Source of the DNA: an uncultured Clostridia bacterium
Lineage (GTDB): Bacteria; Bacillota; Clostridia; TANB77; CAG-508
Reading direction: 5' to 3'
Assembly (NCBI GenBank): GCA_948739805.1
Contig: CAPYID010000018.1
Span: forward strand, 1 to 36,347
DNA length: 36,347 nt
This document shows, one piece after another, positions 24,979 through 32,084 of the stretch (its first letter is position 1; every line of letters begins with the position of its first letter). The notes beneath the pieces are model-generated. The model was given only the letters and a program-made list of their open reading frames with translations, had not been told where the DNA came from and ran no database searches. A program made the position numbers and the translations under genes.

Positions 24979-25098
24979 CTCTCTTTATTCTTTATATATA
25001 TTATCATATTCTTAATAAAAATTCTACATTTAAAAAAATTTTTTATATAAAATCTCGTTCACTAAATGTACTAAATTCAAATATTTTCATCAAAATCT

Positions 25099-25450
25099 AG
25101 TTCACTCGGTGAACTAAACTTGTAATTTTTTTAATTTAAACGAAAAATAGCGGGTTTGAGCTAGTTCACCGAGTGAATTTTTGCATCATATTTGCTTAAA
25201 ATTTCTGTTTCTTTATTAACTCTTGAAGGCTTGTCCTTCAATGTGTATAGGCATTGTGTTAAACATGCTTTCCTGCCTTTAGTATTCACCTTAGTTCACT
25301 CATCTTAAATATATTTATGTCTACTTAAATCAACATAGTTATCCTTAAATCCTCTTAATTGAAAATAATGTGCTTATAAAAATAAGTCAAGGTTGTGCGA
25401 TAGCACATTCATTTTAACCTTGAATTGATTTTATAAAGCACATTACAATT
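25099..25450. repeat. Conserved ~352-bp island block, copy C
   Basis: The third copy: palindrome AGTTCACTCGGTGAACT at 25099-25115, double-stem core at 25221-25277, long hairpin at 25367-25444. The small middle hairpin of copies A and B is replaced by other sequence here. The hairpin overlaps the last codons of the YgjV-like gene. The 435-base stretch 24979-25413 contains no other gene. Confidence 0.85.
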
Positions 25451-25938
25451 CTATTTTTTATATCGTTTTTATAAATACTTATTATACTTGTAAATAATAA
25501 TATTATATCTCCCATAACTATAAACCAACTTTGATAATATGAGTAATATAGCCCATATAATATACCTGTTGTTATTCCAGATATTCTTACTAATTTCATA
25601 TTATTTTGCCATAAGCAATATGTTCTAATAATTGATCCTATTGTTGGTAATATAGATATAAATCCATTCCATGTATATATACCATTTCCAATAATTATAC
25701 TCTCAAATATAATAAGTATTAATAAATATATCCTTTTATTTATCTTTTCACTTTGTATAAATATAAAAGTTCTTATAAAATTAACTATACTTAATACTGC
25801 TCCAGTAAATGCATTTATTATGAATCCATATATTGCTTCAAATAAACAATTGAGTGATTGAATAAACAATGATTTCTTTCTATCTTTTATGCATATACTT
25901 AAAATTAAAGCTATAAAAGCCAATATGCTAAATATCAT
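25414..25938 (-). CDS. YgjV-family inner membrane protein
   Basis: A 174-residue protein with five to six membrane spans resembling the YgjV family of bacterial inner membrane proteins: QSLNCLFEAIYGFIINAFTG, IVNFIRTFIFIQS and GTYTWNG-like, then ISGITTGILYGLYYSYYQSW. Function unknown. The last dozen codons (VMCFIKSIQG, stop) are supplied by block C, so the natural C-terminus may have been replaced when the block arrived. Confidence 0.7.
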   Translation of the reverse strand: MIFSILAFIALILSICIKDRKKSLFIQSLNCLFEAIYGFIINAFTGAVLSIVNFIRTFIFIQSEKINKRIYLLILIIFESIIIGNGIYTWNGFISILPTIGSIIRTYCLWQNNMKLVRISGITTGILYGLYYSYYQSWFIVMGDIILLFTSIISIYKNDIKNRIVMCFIKSIQG

Positions 25939-26034
25939 AGTACATTCTCCCTTTTATTTTTTCTTATTCTAACATAAGTTGACAAAAAAATAAAGCATAT
26001 AATAAATTAAATTATCATATGCTTATTTACTCTA

Positions 26035-26571
26035 TTATTCATCTAACATTAATTTTGTTTTCTTATCTTTTAATCTTTTCAATTGTTCCTTTTCTACTTG
26101 TTTAATACTCTTTTCTGGTGTTGGTAAATCTTCTGGCATTGTTCCTCCAATATCTTCTATTGCCTTTCTTACCTTTGCTCCAACCTCATAATGTGTTGAA
26201 GTCGCTTTACTACAATTATGTATCTTATCTTTTTTTAATTTTTCCTCTGTTTGAGATATTCTAAATAGATTAGCAATTAAATAACAAGCATATCTTGATA
26301 ATTCATAATCAACTACTTTCTTCTGTAATGCACCCGCTTCAATGATTTTCCTGACCTCAGGAAAATCGTCTTCTATATCTCTTCCACTATTTTGACATGC
26401 TAGTTTCGCTCTATCTATTACTTTAGCAAAATTTTCCCATTTTTTATATTGTAAAGCTCCACTTAACTCTCTAGCACTCCAATATTCAGTTCCATCTTCT
26501 CTAATCTTTTTTATCTCTTCAAAATTTTTATATTCTTCTGCTTTTAAATTACTCAATATTATCATCTCCAA
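26035..26571 (-). pseudogene. DinD-like DNA-damage-inducible protein, internal deletion
   Basis: The first half reads FEEIKKIREDGTEYWSAREL, SGALQYKKWENFAKVIDRAK, then ACQNSGRDIEDDFPEVRKI and VVDYELSRYACYLIAN, as in DinD. The sequence then jumps to LFRISQTEEKLKKDKIHNCS, THYEVGAKVRKAIEDIGGTM and PEDLPTPEKS, normally about 90 residues further on. The product is 178 residues instead of about 270-280, with an in-frame deletion of the central part. It may be nonfunctional. In E. coli DinD inhibits RecA strand exchange. An upstream motif is shared with the Bro-N gene. Confidence 0.8.
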
Positions 26572-26591
26572 TTTTTAAGTTTTTATAATTG

Positions 26592-26607
26592 TGTCAAACA
26601 TTTGTTT
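26592..26607. promoter_or_regulatory. Operator-like motif TGTCAAACATTTGTTT
   Basis: Fifteen of sixteen bases match the motif over the Bro-N promoter (21968-21983). On the minus strand it contains TTGACA, but no good -10 box lies at 17 bases here. The shared word suggests a common regulator of the two damage- or phage-related genes. Confidence 0.5.
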
Positions 26608-26668
26608 ATTGTTCAAGCGTTTTTAGATAAAAATTAATTTTTTATAATAAAAAAGCCCAGAACTTAAT

Positions 26669-26839
26669 CTAGACATTTTCTATTATTTTCAACTTATTTA
26701 CAGTTTTTCTCAGTCCTATGTATTTTCCTTTTACAGATATATCCGCAAAATTAGTTAAACCAATTATTTTATTTTTGTTATGTATATCTGTTTCTTTATA
26801 AAAAATTTGAATTCGAATGTTAAAATTCTGAAAGAATAT
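26669..26839 (-). other. Remnant reading frame, no start codon
   Basis: Within the 343-base gap 26572-26914, a minus-strand frame of 57 codons without Met reads NIRIQIFYKETDIHNKNKII, GLTNFADISVKGKYIGLRKT and ends KLKIIENV. It looks protein-like but is not recognised; it may be a 3' end left by a deletion. Confidence 0.25.
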
Positions 26840-26859
26840 TCAGAGCAAAAAATTTATTA

Positions 26860-26888
26860 TTGTAAATAACAAAAATCTATAGTATACT
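26860..26888 (+). promoter_or_regulatory. Sigma-A promoter of HEPN/MNT operon
   Basis: TTGTAA and TATACT with 17-base spacing, 26 bases before the TTG start of the HEPN gene; AAAGGAGAG follows at 26898-26906. Confidence 0.8.
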
Positions 26889-26914
26889 ATATTTAGTAAA
26901 GGAGAGAATATAAA

Positions 26915-27355
26915 TTGAATAATTTAGAAAAGTATGAATATTGGATACAATATGCAAATTATGATTTAGAAACAGCAGAAGCAATGCTAAAGTCAAAAAG
27001 ATATGTATATGTAGCATTTACTTGCCAACAAGCAATTGAAAAAGCAGTAAAAGCATTGCATGTATTATATATAGGAAATGAAGCACCTAAATCTCACAAT
27101 ATATTATATGTATTTGAGTTGATATTTAATAATGAAGAATACTGTAACAATATAAGTGATGAGCATTTTGAAGAAGATAAAGAAAAATATAAACCACTTT
27201 TTACAACATTACATTCCTATTATATTGCAGAACGATATACTGATTATAAAAGGCAAGTAAGTGAATCATTAGGTGAAGAAAATAGTAAAGATTTATTGGA
27301 TAAAACAAAGGAGGCATTTAAATGGTTAGAATCTCTAAAACAATATTGGAATTAA
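26915..27355 (+). CDS. HEPN-domain protein (toxin candidate), TTG start
   Basis: A 146-residue all-helical HEPN protein (MNNLEKYEYWIQYANYDLET, AFTCQQAIEKAVKALHVLYI and PKSHNILYVFELI), starting at TTG after AAAGGAGAG. The C-terminal segment YYIAERYTDYKRQVSE is the usual end of the PF05168-type HEPN family. It does not show the RX4HXY motif of HepT RNases, so its activity is uncertain. Its 3' end overlaps the nucleotidyltransferase gene by 34 bases, the hallmark of HEPN-MNT pairs, which act as toxin-antitoxin or abortive-infection modules. It is one of the few plus-strand genes of the island. Confidence 0.85.
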   Translation: MNNLEKYEYWIQYANYDLETAEAMLKSKRYVYVAFTCQQAIEKAVKALHVLYIGNEAPKSHNILYVFELIFNNEEYCNNISDEHFEEDKEKYKPLFTTLHSYYIAERYTDYKRQVSESLGEENSKDLLDKTKEAFKWLESLKQYWN

Positions 27356-27645
27356 TAAATAGATACATAGAAGAATTATCAAAAGATATAGTTATTGATA
27401 AAGTAATATTATTTGGTTCTTATGCAAAAGGAACAAATAATGAAGAAAGTGATATAGATATAGCTATATTTTCAAAAGATTTTAGAGAAGAAACAAAAAT
27501 AGAAAATATGTCATTTTTATTAATAAAGACATCAGGTTTAGGAATTGATTTGCAACCACAAGCATTTACAGTAGAAGATTACCAAAATCCAGAAGGAGTG
27601 GTTAAAGAAATATTAAATACAGGAATAGAACTAAAAGTAGCATAA
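27322..27645 (+). CDS. MNT-type nucleotidyltransferase (antitoxin candidate)
   Basis: A 107-residue minimal nucleotidyltransferase with the motif FGSYAKGTNNEESDIDIAIF at residues 31-50; G32-S33 and the two aspartates D44 and D46 are in place. In characterised HepT-MntA pairs the MntA enzyme adds AMP units to the HEPN toxin and blocks it; the same role is inferred here. GGAGG lies seven bases upstream of the start, inside the HEPN gene. The protein appears complete. Confidence 0.88.
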   Translation: MVRISKTILELINRYIEELSKDIVIDKVILFGSYAKGTNNEESDIDIAIFSKDFREETKIENMSFLLIKTSGLGIDLQPQAFTVEDYQNPEGVVKEILNTGIELKVA

Positions 27646-27668
27646 AAACGGTATTGCAAGAAACAGAC

Positions 27669-27697
27669 TTGACTAATTATGTTAATTAAAGTAAAAT
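27669..27697 (+). promoter_or_regulatory. Sigma-A promoter of truncated Xre gene
   Basis: TTGACT and TAAAAT with 17-base spacing, followed by AAAGGAGAT before the ATG at 27745. An alternative -10, TATAAT, lies five bases further on. Confidence 0.65.
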
Positions 27698-27744
27698 ATA
27701 ATAATTATAATATAAATTGTTATATTGCGAAAGGAGATATTGTG

Positions 27745-27942
27745 ATGGAAAATAACAGCTTAGGGAGTAAAATAATCCAAGCACGGATAGAAAGGAACTT
27801 ATCACAGAGAGATTTAGCTAGATTATGTGATATGACTCAGACACAAATATGTAGACTTGAAAATGGAGAAAATAAGCCACATTTAAAAACATTAGCTAAA
27901 TATGATTTTTTTACACAGTACCACGCAAGGTATTTTTATTAA
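27745..27942 (+). pseudogene. Xre-family HTH regulator, truncated
   Basis: Starting at the ATG preceded by AAAGGAGAT, the first 50 residues are a standard Cro/C1-type helix-turn-helix: IIQARIERNLSQRDLARLCD, MTQTQICRLENGENKPHLKT. After LAKY the frame runs into unrelated residues (DFFTQYHARYFY) and stops, 31 bases before the fourth copy of the double-stem core. The DNA-binding part is nearly whole, so a short repressor could still be made. Natural members continue for one or more helices. Confidence 0.7.
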
Positions 27943-27972
27943 AAACTTAATAGAAAAAATCAAAATTAATAA

Positions 27973-28029
27973 TCTAAAAGGCTTGTCCTTTTATGTGTTC
28001 CCAGTGTTCTTTATGAGCACTTTCCTGCG
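27973..28029. repeat. Double-stem core motif, copy D (partial block)
   Basis: 57 bases, the same length as the core in blocks A-C. Stem 1 is AAAAGG-CTTGT-CCTTTT where A-C have GAAGG...CCTTC; ATGTGT is kept; stem 2 is AGTG...CACT where A-C have GCAT...ATGC; TTTCCTGC is kept. The paired changes support a real stem-loop structure. The long hairpin and palindromes are absent here. Confidence 0.7.
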
Positions 28030-28184
28030 TAAACATTAAGTTTGCAAATATTACATTTCAAAAATGCTTCAAAATCATTACATTGTTTTAAGAAATTAAA
28101 CATTTATAATAATAGTATGGAAGAGAAAAAAATTTCTCTTCTTTTTTGTAATCATTTTAATATATTGTAATCAGGAGGAGAAGC

Positions 28185-28292
28185 ATGGAAAATGATTTTA
28201 AAATAAATGCTTATTTTAATGATGAAGGAGAAGATTTAGATATACTATTATCTGTTTATCTAAGTAATTTATTAGATAAGAAAAGAGTTTAA
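28185..28292 (+). CDS. 35-residue acidic ORF upstream of recombinase remnant
   Basis: ATG follows a strong AGGAGGAG. The product is MENDFKINAYFNDEGEDLDI followed by LLSVYLSNLLDKKRV. It lies 105 bases before the decayed recombinase at 28398, the same arrangement as the 39-residue ORF at 7092 next to the pdaA element recombinase; both are short and acidic with a leucine-rich helix. Function unknown. Confidence 0.55.
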   Translation: MENDFKINAYFNDEGEDLDILLSVYLSNLLDKKRV

Positions 28293-28397
28293 TGCTTAAA
28301 ACAAATTAGAAACAGAATTCATTGACTTGTGATTATACTAGAGTTACAATTCTTACATGAATTCAGATTTTTTTATCAAGCATAGGAAGGAGGAAGA

Positions 28398-28689
28398 ATG
28401 CTTGAAAAAATAAAGATTTTTAAAGTAGCAATATATATAAGATTATCTAAAGAAGATATGGATAGAGGAGACAATGATAGTGAAAGTGTAAAAAATCAAA
28501 AAATACTATTATATGGCAAATGCTGGGAATAGTGTAGGTGTTATAAAAAATTATCTTAATAGACATCAAATACCAACTGCTAATGGACTAAGATACAATA
28601 AACCATCTTTTTGGGAAAATAAAACAGTAAAACAAATTCTAACAAATCAGGTATATTGTCGGAACTACAGTGCAAAACAAAAGGAGTAG
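28398..28689 (+). pseudogene. Serine recombinase remnant with large internal deletion
   Basis: AGGAGGAAGA precedes MLEKIKIFKVAIYIRLSKED and ESVKNQKI, the start of a serine recombinase with its catalytic serine. The frame then jumps, with a shift, to NSVGVIKNYLNRHQIPTANG and NKTVKQILTNQVY, part of the DNA-binding recombinase domain. About 150 residues of the catalytic domain are missing, and the end is also lost. A further scrap (CSELMLIN at about 28760) may derive from its zinc ribbon. The 28690-28966 stretch contains only decayed DNA and a 23-base palindrome at 28818-28840. Confidence 0.8.
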
Positions 28690-28966
28690 AATTAGTTATA
28701 AAAATAGGAAATTAAAGGCAAACCCACATGTACTAGACTTATTAAGATACAAAAGATGTAGTGAATTAATGTTAATAAACTAAAGAAAGAAAGTCAAAAA
28801 AATATAGTAATTTTGGCTTATTAAAGTTGAACTTTAATAAAAATTATAGTAAACTAAATGTAGTTTAAATCAAGGAAAAATCAAATAAATTATAACTTAG
28901 AGCTTAAAAATATTGAAATCTAGGGAGTTCCCCAGCGAAAAAACTCATACCATTTTGATTTTTCAC

Positions 28967-28995
28967 TTGCAATTTGTGACCTTTTATGATACAAT
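28967..28995 (+). promoter_or_regulatory. Sigma-A promoter of rpsT
   Basis: TTGCAA and TACAAT with 17-base spacing, 46 bases upstream of the rpsT start; GAGGAGG lies at about 29025-29031. Confidence 0.8.
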
Positions 28996-29040
28996 AACTA
29001 GCGATATTGTTTAGACTTATTTAAGAGGAGGTGCATTTAG

Positions 29041-29304
29041 ATGCCAAACATAAAATCAGCTATAAAAAGAACTAAAATCATTGAGAAAAAAACATTAAGA
29101 AATAATATGATTAAATCTGAATATAGAACAGCCATAAAAAAATTTGAAGCTGCTATAGAAGCTGGAAATGCTGAAGAAGCACAAAAGCTATACAGCGAAG
29201 CCACCAAACAAGTAGACATGGCGTGTTCAAAGGGCGTTATAGTTAAAAATACAGCAGCAAGAAAAAAATCTACGATGTCTAAAAAATTGAATAGTATGAA
29301 CTAA
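29041..29304 (+). CDS. rpsT: 30S ribosomal protein S20
   Basis: An 87-residue basic helical protein typical of S20: MPNIKSAIKRTKIIEKKTLR, then KKFEAAIEAGNAEEAQKLYS and VIVKNTAARKKSTMSKKLN. It binds 16S rRNA early in small-subunit assembly. It is monocistronic with its own promoter and a strong AAGAGGAGG ribosome binding site. Its last 76 bases are repeated immediately downstream (see 29229-29424), so the present 3' end may come from an integrated element or from the original gene. Confidence 0.97.
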   Translation: MPNIKSAIKRTKIIEKKTLRNNMIKSEYRTAIKKFEAAIEAGNAEEAQKLYSEATKQVDMACSKGVIVKNTAARKKSTMSKKLNSMN

Positions 29305-29424
29305 GCATGAGAAATCGTCATTTATGACGATTTCGCTTGCTTCATAAAAAGGGCGTTATAGTTAAAAATACAGCAGCAAGAAAAAAATCTACGATGTCTA
29401 AAAAATTAAATAGTATGAACTAAG
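29229..29424. repeat. 77-bp direct repeat of the rpsT 3' end
   Basis: Bases 29229-29305 and 29348-29424 differ at one position only. The second copy is not part of a gene. The DNA after each copy differs: a GAAATCGTCAT/ATGACGATTTC hairpin (29311-29334) after the first and the C-rich terminator (29428-29466) after the second. Different downstream sequences argue against a simple tandem duplication and for a site-specific integration scar at the gene end. Confidence 0.8.
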
Positions 29425-29427
29425 TGT

Positions 29428-29466
29428 AAGAATTAAAAATCCCCCTTTGGGGGATTTTTAATTCTT
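29428..29466. terminator. Bidirectional terminator between rpsT and udg
   Basis: A long near-perfect palindrome: AAGAATTAAAAATCCCCC pairs with GGGGGATTTTTAATTCTT around TTT, and flanking CTAAGTGT/ACACTTAG extend it. T runs occur on both strands. It overlaps the last codons of the glycosylase gene and serves two convergent genes. Confidence 0.9.
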
Positions 29467-30009
29467 TAAGACACTTAGTGCCAATTTTAGATCATTCCAA
29501 AAATCAATTTTCTTAGTCTCATCTCTTAGAAGGGCTGCTGGATGCCATGTTGGAATATAAGTTATACCTTTTTTCTCTATAATTTTCCCTCTAGAAGCTG
29601 TTATTCTGTATTCATCTCCTAAGATATTAGTTAGTGCTATTCTTCCTAGCAAAACTATAACTTTTGGTTTTACCAGCATTACTTGATTTCTTAGATAATT
29701 AATACATGCTACTGCCTCATCTGATTCAGGATCTCTATTATTTGGTGGTCTACATTTTACTATATTAGCAATATATACTGCTTCCCTTTTTATTCCTAGT
29801 CCTATAAAAGCCTTGTTCATAAGTTGCCCTGCTTTTCCGACAAATGGTATTCCTTGTATATCTTCATCTGCTCCTGGTCCTTCTCCAATTAGCATTAATT
29901 CCGCTTCTTTATTCCCTGTGCCAAATACTATATTCCTTCTTTTATTACATAGTTTGCATTTGTTACAATCTTTTATTTCTTCTTCTAATTCTTCCCAATT
30001 ATCATACAT
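29458..30009 (-). CDS. Family 4 uracil-DNA glycosylase (Fe-S type)
   Basis: A 183-residue enzyme from the ATG at 30009, chosen because AGGTGG lies just upstream. Four cysteines for the [4Fe-4S] cluster are at positions 15, 18, 86 and 102. The active-site motifs are GEGPGADEDIQGIPFVGKAG at about residues 42-61 and PTWHPAALLRD near residue 157. It removes uracil from DNA as the first step of base excision repair. It is followed by a bidirectional terminator and preceded by the LD-carboxypeptidase gene 11 bases away. Confidence 0.93.
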   Translation of the reverse strand: MYDNWEELEEEIKDCNKCKLCNKRRNIVFGTGNKEAELMLIGEGPGADEDIQGIPFVGKAGQLMNKAFIGLGIKREAVYIANIVKCRPPNNRDPESDEAVACINYLRNQVMLVKPKVIVLLGRIALTNILGDEYRITASRGKIIEKKGITYIPTWHPAALLRDETKKIDFWNDLKLALSVLKN

Positions 30010-30020
30010 ATAATTACCAC

Positions 30021-30941
30021 CTATAATACACAATTCTCTAATAATTTTATTTTTTCTTTTTCTCTTGTATCTATTTTTGCTTTAACTCCTATTGGTATTA
30101 CTGTTTTCCTTGCAATGTGTCCAAAGTTATTTGATTTTATTATTGGAAATTTATATTCTTCTCCTATTGTGTCTAAAATTATTTTTTCAAGTGATATTTC
30201 ACTTTCATATGCACCTATCCATATTCCTTTTATTTTGTCAAATACTCCATTTTGTTTCATATAATATAAATAATTACTTGCCATTCCTGCTGGGGATTCA
30301 TATGCAAATTCTTCTATAAATAATATTTTGTTTGTAAAGTCTATTTTATATTTTCCAGCTACTAGATGTGATACTAGACTCAAATTTCCACCTACTAATA
30401 TACCTTCTGCTTGTCCTTCTTTTATTGTATTATATTCGTCTTCACTATTTCCTAATTGTAAGTTCCCCTCTATAAATCTTTTTATTATTTCCTGTCTTGA
30501 ATATTTTTCTATTCCATCTTCTGTACTTGCAAGTGAACCAAAGTTTGGACCATGAAATGTCACTAGCCCTGTTTCTGAGTATATAGCATTTACTATAGAT
30601 GTTGGATCACTATATCCACAGATTATTTTAGGATTTTTCTTTATTTCTTCATAGTCTAAATAATCAAAGACCGCATTTACATTGTATCCTCCACATGCAC
30701 AAAATATTGCCTTAACTTCTTTGTCCTTAAACATTTCATTAAAATCTTTTGCTTTGTTTTGTGCTGTAGTTCCATATCCTAATTCATTGTCTTTTAAGTA
30801 TTTCCCCAACTTTACTTTTAATCCTAAATGTTTAAAAAAGCTAGTTGAGCTTTCTATGTCTATTTTTCTTTCTTCTGTTATTGGCTCTGAACTACTTACT
30901 ACGCCTATTGTATCTCCCTTTTTTAATTTATATGGTAACAT
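30021..30941 (-). CDS. LD-carboxypeptidase (peptidase S66, LdcA/MccF family)
   Basis: A 306-residue protein from the ATG at 30941, which follows AAAGGAGG; the longer frame begins in repeat DNA. It starts YKLKKGDTIGVVSSSEPITE. The nucleophile serine is in CGYSDPTSIVNAIY, the catalytic glutamate in KILFIEEFAYES and the histidine in KSNNFGHIARK, as in S66 peptidases. The family cleaves L,D bonds in murein tetrapeptides during recycling or hydrolyses microcin C-like compounds; the sequence cannot decide between these. Confidence 0.9.
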   Translation of the reverse strand: MLPYKLKKGDTIGVVSSSEPITEERKIDIESSTSFFKHLGLKVKLGKYLKDNELGYGTTAQNKAKDFNEMFKDKEVKAIFCACGGYNVNAVFDYLDYEEIKKNPKIICGYSDPTSIVNAIYSETGLVTFHGPNFGSLASTEDGIEKYSRQEIIKRFIEGNLQLGNSEDEYNTIKEGQAEGILVGGNLSLVSHLVAGKYKIDFTNKILFIEEFAYESPAGMASNYLYYMKQNGVFDKIKGIWIGAYESEISLEKIILDTIGEEYKFPIIKSNNFGHIARKTVIPIGVKAKIDTREKEKIKLLENCVL

Positions 30942-30963
30942 ATATATATCCTCCTTTATAATG

Positions 30964-31015
30964 AATAGTGAATAATGAATAGTGAATGGTGAATAATTAT
31001 TCATTATTCACTATT
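30964..31015. repeat. 17-bp inverted repeat of ATTCACTATT type
   Basis: Arms AATAGTGAATAATGAAT and ATTCATTATTCACTATT enclose an 18-base loop of similar words. It lies between the laccase-domain gene and the LD-carboxypeptidase gene and resembles the ATTCATTATTCA stretch at 165-205. It could fold in the shared transcript. Confidence 0.75.
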
Positions 31016-31017
31016 AG

Positions 31018-31893
31018 CTATTCATTGTATGCATTAGTATTGCACATACATATTATCCCTGTATTTCTTCCTGATTTTTCTTTGTCAACTCTGTAGGAAT
31101 GAAATTTATCTGAATTGCATACTGTACATAATCCACAATCTATTATGTTGTCTTCTTTTAATCCCATTCTTAGCATTGTTTCTTTATTTATTAATACTGT
31201 ATCTATATTGTATTTTTGCTTATTGTTTTCTTTACTTCCTTCTGATATTATTTCATTTATATTTCGTAAATATTTGAATTTTTCATAAAATTTTAATGAT
31301 AGCTCCTCATCTACTTCGAAGTGACATTTCCTTATGCTTGGTCCTATACAACATATTATATCTTTTGGATTACATTCATAGTTATCCACCATGTTTTCCA
31401 CAGTTTTCTTTGAAATTAATTTATATGTACCTTGCCAACCTGAGTGTGTGTTTGCAATTACTTTTTTTACTGGGTCAAAAAATATTATATCAATACAGTC
31501 TGCTATAGATATTGATAGTATTTTGTTTTTCTTGTTCGTAACTATTGCATCAACATCTTTAAAGTCTTTTGTGAATATTCCCGCTTCTTCATTTTCTATA
31601 CATTTAACTATGTCTGTGTGTGTTTGATATGGTCTATAAATATTTTTGTAGTCCAGTTTTAGCGCATTGCATAGTTTTTTATAATCTTCAATTATTGGTT
31701 GTTGCTTTGGGCACATGCAATGTGCACCTGTACATATTTGATCAGATAATATTTCATCAGTAACTCTATCATTACTTCCAATGTCTATAGGTTTTAAACT
31801 TATTGCATGTTTTACAATTTCTTCATATTCTAATAGCTTTATAAATTGCAAATATGAAATTCCATTGTCTTTTTTTATTACATAATTTTCCAT
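31018..31893 (-). CDS. pgeF: Laccase-domain protein (YfiH/PgeF family)
   Basis: A 291-residue protein of the YfiH family. The active-site residues are visible as YQTHTDIVK, ISIADCIDIIFFD and ANTHSGWQGTYKLISKKTVE, giving the His-Cys-His metal set, and CCIGPSIRKCHFEVDEE follows. Family members act on purine nucleosides or correct a misadded amino acid in murein precursors (PgeF). It lies beside murein-related ldcA. A cysteine/histidine-rich insert (ICTGAHCMCPKQQ, about residue 55) is encoded by a copy of the dispersed palindrome. Confidence 0.88.
   Translation of the reverse strand: MENYVIKKDNGISYLQFIKLLEYEEIVKHAISLKPIDIGSNDRVTDEILSDQICTGAHCMCPKQQPIIEDYKKLCNALKLDYKNIYRPYQTHTDIVKCIENEEAGIFTKDFKDVDAIVTNKKNKILSISIADCIDIIFFDPVKKVIANTHSGWQGTYKLISKKTVENMVDNYECNPKDIICCIGPSIRKCHFEVDEELSLKFYEKFKYLRNINEIISEGSKENNKQKYNIDTVLINKETMLRMGLKEDNIIDCGLCTVCNSDKFHSYRVDKEKSGRNTGIICMCNTNAYNE
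31709..31732. repeat. Palindromic repeat copy inside the laccase-domain gene
   Basis: The stretch GGGCACATGCAATGTGCACC differs from the intergenic repeat at 215-234 by a single base. It encodes the GAHCMCP residues in frame. Confidence 0.75.
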
Positions 31894-31974
31894 TTTTCTT
31901 CTTTCTGCCCCTTATATATTTTACTATAATTTAACTTTATTTTCAATTTTTAGCTATATCCTTTCTTTCACAGT

Positions 31975-31987
31975 CGATTACTAATCG
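31975..31987. repeat. Short palindromic repeat CGATTA/TAATCG
   Basis: Lies in the 191-base gap between addB and the laccase-domain gene, followed by CCCCTGCA, a variant of the CCCCTACA flank seen at the other copies. No other feature is visible in 31894-32084. Confidence 0.55.
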
Positions 31988-32084
31988 CCCCTGCATTCTC
32001 TCTACTATTTTTAAATACTGTTCTTGGTCTTTGTATTATTTCTGTAATATGATTAAATTTCCCTGTAAAGAATTTTGTGTATTT

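Noticed and set aside
13588..25450. Integron-type cassette array with attC sites
   Set aside because: The blocks follow cargo stop codons and contain long hairpins, but they are too long, lack paired RYYYAAC/GTTRRRY ends, and no tyrosine integron integrase is present.
29231..29422. Second rpsT gene
   Set aside because: Only the last 25 codons are repeated, with no start or ribosome binding site.
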